This document shows, piece after piece, positions 30,452 to 32,351 of a stretch of 32,351 nucleotides of DNA. Within the stretch, counting starts at the first letter, position 1. Each line of letters starts with the position of its first letter. The DNA lies in assembly GCA_020637215.1 (NCBI GenBank), contig JACJWI010000012.1:1-32351 (forward strand), given 5' to 3'. The position numbers and the translations under genes were made by a program. Source of the DNA: Microthrixaceae bacterium. GTDB lineage: Bacteria; Actinomycetota; Acidimicrobiia; Acidimicrobiales; Microtrichaceae. A model generated the notes under the pieces. That model saw only the letters and a program-made list of their open reading frames with translations. It was not told the DNA's origin and did no database searches.

Positions 30452-31777
30452 ATGACCGCGACGATCGGACGGGATACCAACGTCGGCGAGTTCGAATCCT
30501 GGGGCTTTCCCGCATGGTCCTTCGATGACTTCCACCGGCGAGAGCTTCCGCGCCGGCTGGCCGAGGGAGTCAACGAGCAGGTGACGTGGGACCTTGTCGA
30601 CGCGCCGCCGTTCGCCGTCGCGTGCAGCGGCGGCGGCGGCGGCGGCGGCCGCGCCTACACCTACGTGGCTGGCGAGGACGCCGTCACCATCGAACCCGGG
30701 GTGCGCGACGATGCCACCGGCGTGCTGGAGATCGGCGAGCGAGCCTGGCAGGACTACGTGCACGAGTTCCGCAACCCGTCCTCGCTCGTGCTCGCCGAAG
30801 CCATCCGGTTCGCCCGCGGCGGCATGCGGGAGTGGGACCGCTGGGCCCCCGCCATGCGCTGCATGTACTCGGGCCGCGAGATCTATGACCCGAACATGAC
30901 CTTCGAGGACCGCCACGGCGACCCGCTCGACCTCCACCAGACCTTCACCCTCGACGACGACCACGAGGACCTGTCGCACTTCCTGCGAACGGCCGGCTAC
31001 CTGGTGGTGCGCGGGGCGATGGCACCGCGCCGCGACGAGATCGCCGCCGAGATCGAACGCCTACAGGCCGAGGCCATCGAGGGCACGATCTTCTCGTGGT
31101 GGACCGACCACCTCGACGCCGGCCACCGCTTCCCCTACCGCTTGCTGTTCATGTCGGAGAACTCCGAGCTGATCCGTTCGCTCATGGACGACGACCCAAC
31201 CGTGGAACAGCTCGTCGCGCTCGCGAAGCGCGATCTGGTCCCCCTCCACGACCGGGGCCAAGGGGCGGTGTCGGTGCTCAAACCCTTCGGCCGTGGCGCG
31301 AACCTCGGGCCCAGCATCGCCGCCAACCTCGGCTGGCACGCCGACTGCAACCTCGGCGGATGCGGGATCATGTGCCCGTCGATCAACATCGGCATCCACG
31401 TCGATGCCGCCGGGCCCGACAGCTCCCAGCTGTGGGCCCTGGCGGGCTCACACGGCCGAGTGCCGCACCTGAGCGGGAAACGGACCTTCGAGCAGACCAC
31501 CGCCGTCCCGCTCGACACCGAACCCGGCGACATCACCATCCACTACTCCTGCGTCACCCACGCCGGTCCGCCGCCCACCGGAACGAACGCACGGCGCACG
31601 CTCTACCTACCGTTCTACGGACCAGAGACACTGACCCTGCTCGGGCGGTTCCAGAGCTTCGAACAGGTCCTCCCCGGCTACGGGACCGGCGACACCCCCG
31701 ACTACTTCGAGATGGCGAAGGACGCCGAGCAGCACAACACCTCCGACCTCAGCAACGTCCCCCTGGGCACCGCATGA
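30452..31777 (+). CDS. PhyH-type Fe(II)/2-oxoglutarate dioxygenase with N-terminal extension
   Basis: 441 residues. The C-terminal 270 residues form a phytanoyl-CoA dioxygenase-like domain: iron ligands H296 and D298 (GWHADCNLGG) and H370 (VTHAG), with the 2-oxoglutarate Arg in NARRTLYLPF. The first 150 residues resemble an SCP2-like lipid-binding fold (DAVTIEPGVRDDATGVLEIG); this is weaker. Seven consecutive Gly (GGC codons, 30629-30649) interrupt that region. A purine-rich AAGGGGGA lies before the ATG at 30452. Predicted to hydroxylate a hydrophobic substrate. Its stop overlaps the next start (ATGA). Confidence 0.85.
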   Translation: MTATIGRDTNVGEFESWGFPAWSFDDFHRRELPRRLAEGVNEQVTWDLVDAPPFAVACSGGGGGGGRAYTYVAGEDAVTIEPGVRDDATGVLEIGERAWQDYVHEFRNPSSLVLAEAIRFARGGMREWDRWAPAMRCMYSGREIYDPNMTFEDRHGDPLDLHQTFTLDDDHEDLSHFLRTAGYLVVRGAMAPRRDEIAAEIERLQAEAIEGTIFSWWTDHLDAGHRFPYRLLFMSENSELIRSLMDDDPTVEQLVALAKRDLVPLHDRGQGAVSVLKPFGRGANLGPSIAANLGWHADCNLGGCGIMCPSINIGIHVDAAGPDSSQLWALAGSHGRVPHLSGKRTFEQTTAVPLDTEPGDITIHYSCVTHAGPPPTGTNARRTLYLPFYGPETLTLLGRFQSFEQVLPGYGTGDTPDYFEMAKDAEQHNTSDLSNVPLGTA

Positions 31778-32351
31778 CCCTCACCGACGACCTCAACGGC
31801 CTGCTCACCGACTACCACCCCGGTCCCCGCGTCCAGCGCCGGGTGCCCGAAGGTTGGGCCGACGAGCCCTACACCCGCTTCACCGTGGAGGGCCTGACCC
31901 CCACCATCGGCGCCATCGTGACCGGCCTGTCCCTCGCCGAGGGCGTCGACGCCGAGCTCTTCGAGCAGCTGAACCGGGCGCTGCTCGAGTGGAAGGTCCT
32001 GTTCTTCCGCGGCCAGGACATCACCGGAGAACAGCACGCCTCCTTCGCGGCCCACTGGGGACCACTCGAGGCCCACCCCTTCATCCGGATCGCCGTCGAC
32101 CAGCCCGAAGAATCCCCCGAGGTCGTCCGCTTCGAGAAGGGAGCCGAGGTCGCCGGCTACGAGAACGTCTGGCACAGCGACGTCAGCTGGCGCGAAGTCC
32201 CGTCACTCGGCTCGGTCCTGCGTGCGATCGAGGTGCCCGAAACCGGAGGCGACACGCTCTGGTCCGACATGGGGGCCGCCTACGACGGCCTCCACGACGA
32301 CATGAAGACCCGCATCGCCGATCTCGTGGCCGAACACGACTGGCTGACCAA
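31774..32351 (+). CDS. TauD/TfdA-type dioxygenase (partial, runs off the window)
   Basis: 192 codons to the window edge without a stop, beginning MTLTDDLNGLLTDY. TauD/TfdA features are GAIVTGLSLAEG, ALLEWKVLFFRGQDITGEQH and the HxD iron ligands H134/D136 in NVWHSDVSW, followed by the usual TLWSDMGAAYDGL. Family members oxidise sulfonates, phenoxyacids or similar compounds with 2-oxoglutarate and Fe(II). The distal His and Arg lie beyond the window. It overlaps the PhyH-type gene by 4 nt, so the two dioxygenases are co-translated and probably act on the same pathway. Confidence 0.9.
   Translation, partial: MTLTDDLNGLLTDYHPGPRVQRRVPEGWADEPYTRFTVEGLTPTIGAIVTGLSLAEGVDAELFEQLNRALLEWKVLFFRGQDITGEQHASFAAHWGPLEAHPFIRIAVDQPEESPEVVRFEKGAEVAGYENVWHSDVSWREVPSLGSVLRAIEVPETGGDTLWSDMGAAYDGLHDDMKTRIADLVAEHDWLT

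Noticed and set aside
1..32351. CRISPR array or phage structural genes
   Set aside because: No regularly spaced repeats beyond the described pairs and no capsid, portal or tail-like proteins were seen, so the integrases are not evidence of a complete prophage.

Overview
The window is high-GC DNA with strong G/C third-position codon use, frequent GTG starts and several promoters placed so that the transcript would begin at the start codon. This points to an actinomycete-type bacterium. Gene content (DUF1254, SulP, GAP/Sap-like and neocarzinostatin-like proteins) would fit Acidimicrobiia or relatives, but that is inference. There is no complete tRNA, rRNA, CRISPR array or replication origin.

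Layout. (1) 1-6604: a damaged accessory segment. It holds the tail of a probable Mrr-type restriction enzyme, two HigB/HigA-like toxin-antitoxin pairs with visible operators, a second Mrr fragment, and a large solenoid-like gene. That gene has lost its 5' end and is split by a complete 1418-bp ISL3-family element with an 8-bp target duplication. (2) 6605-22434: a stack of integrative-element ends. An integrase C-terminus (6605-6796) is followed by a hairpin and a 45-bp copy of the 3' half of a Met-tRNA (6851-6895). The identical 45 bp recurs at 22390-22434 after a second integrase. Between them lie a TOTE-type primase-helicase with two small partner genes (7081-10400), a PIN/HTH toxin-antitoxin pair, a frameshifted integrase, an IS256-family fragment, a cargo set (AraC regulator, DUF1254 protein, SulP transporter, GAP protein), and an integrase interrupted by an IS3-family element. 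An IS5-like element, itself carrying a 58-bp scar of the ISL3 element, follows that integrase. Both tRNA-derived cores are followed, exactly 121 bp later, by a pair of 9-bp direct repeats with a 12-bp period, which look like integrase arm sites. A third such pair stands at 240-260 without a tRNA core. (3) 22808-32351: less disturbed genes. They comprise a lipoprotein hydrolase with a neocarzinostatin-like tail, an ABM-like fragment, and a catabolic-looking cluster. In that cluster a TetR regulator heads a tight minus-strand operon (old-yellow-enzyme oxidoreductase, SDR, GH1-like glycosidase, DUF2804). An IclR regulator lies divergent to a PhyH-type dioxygenase overlapping a TauD-type dioxygenase that runs off the window. 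The TetR and IclR promoters contain palindromes built from the same TCCGAAT half-site, which suggests joint control.

The main candidates for something new are the tandem tRNA-targeted array with its fixed-distance arm sites, and the TOTE module carried inside it. All family names come from reading the translations; no database was searched.
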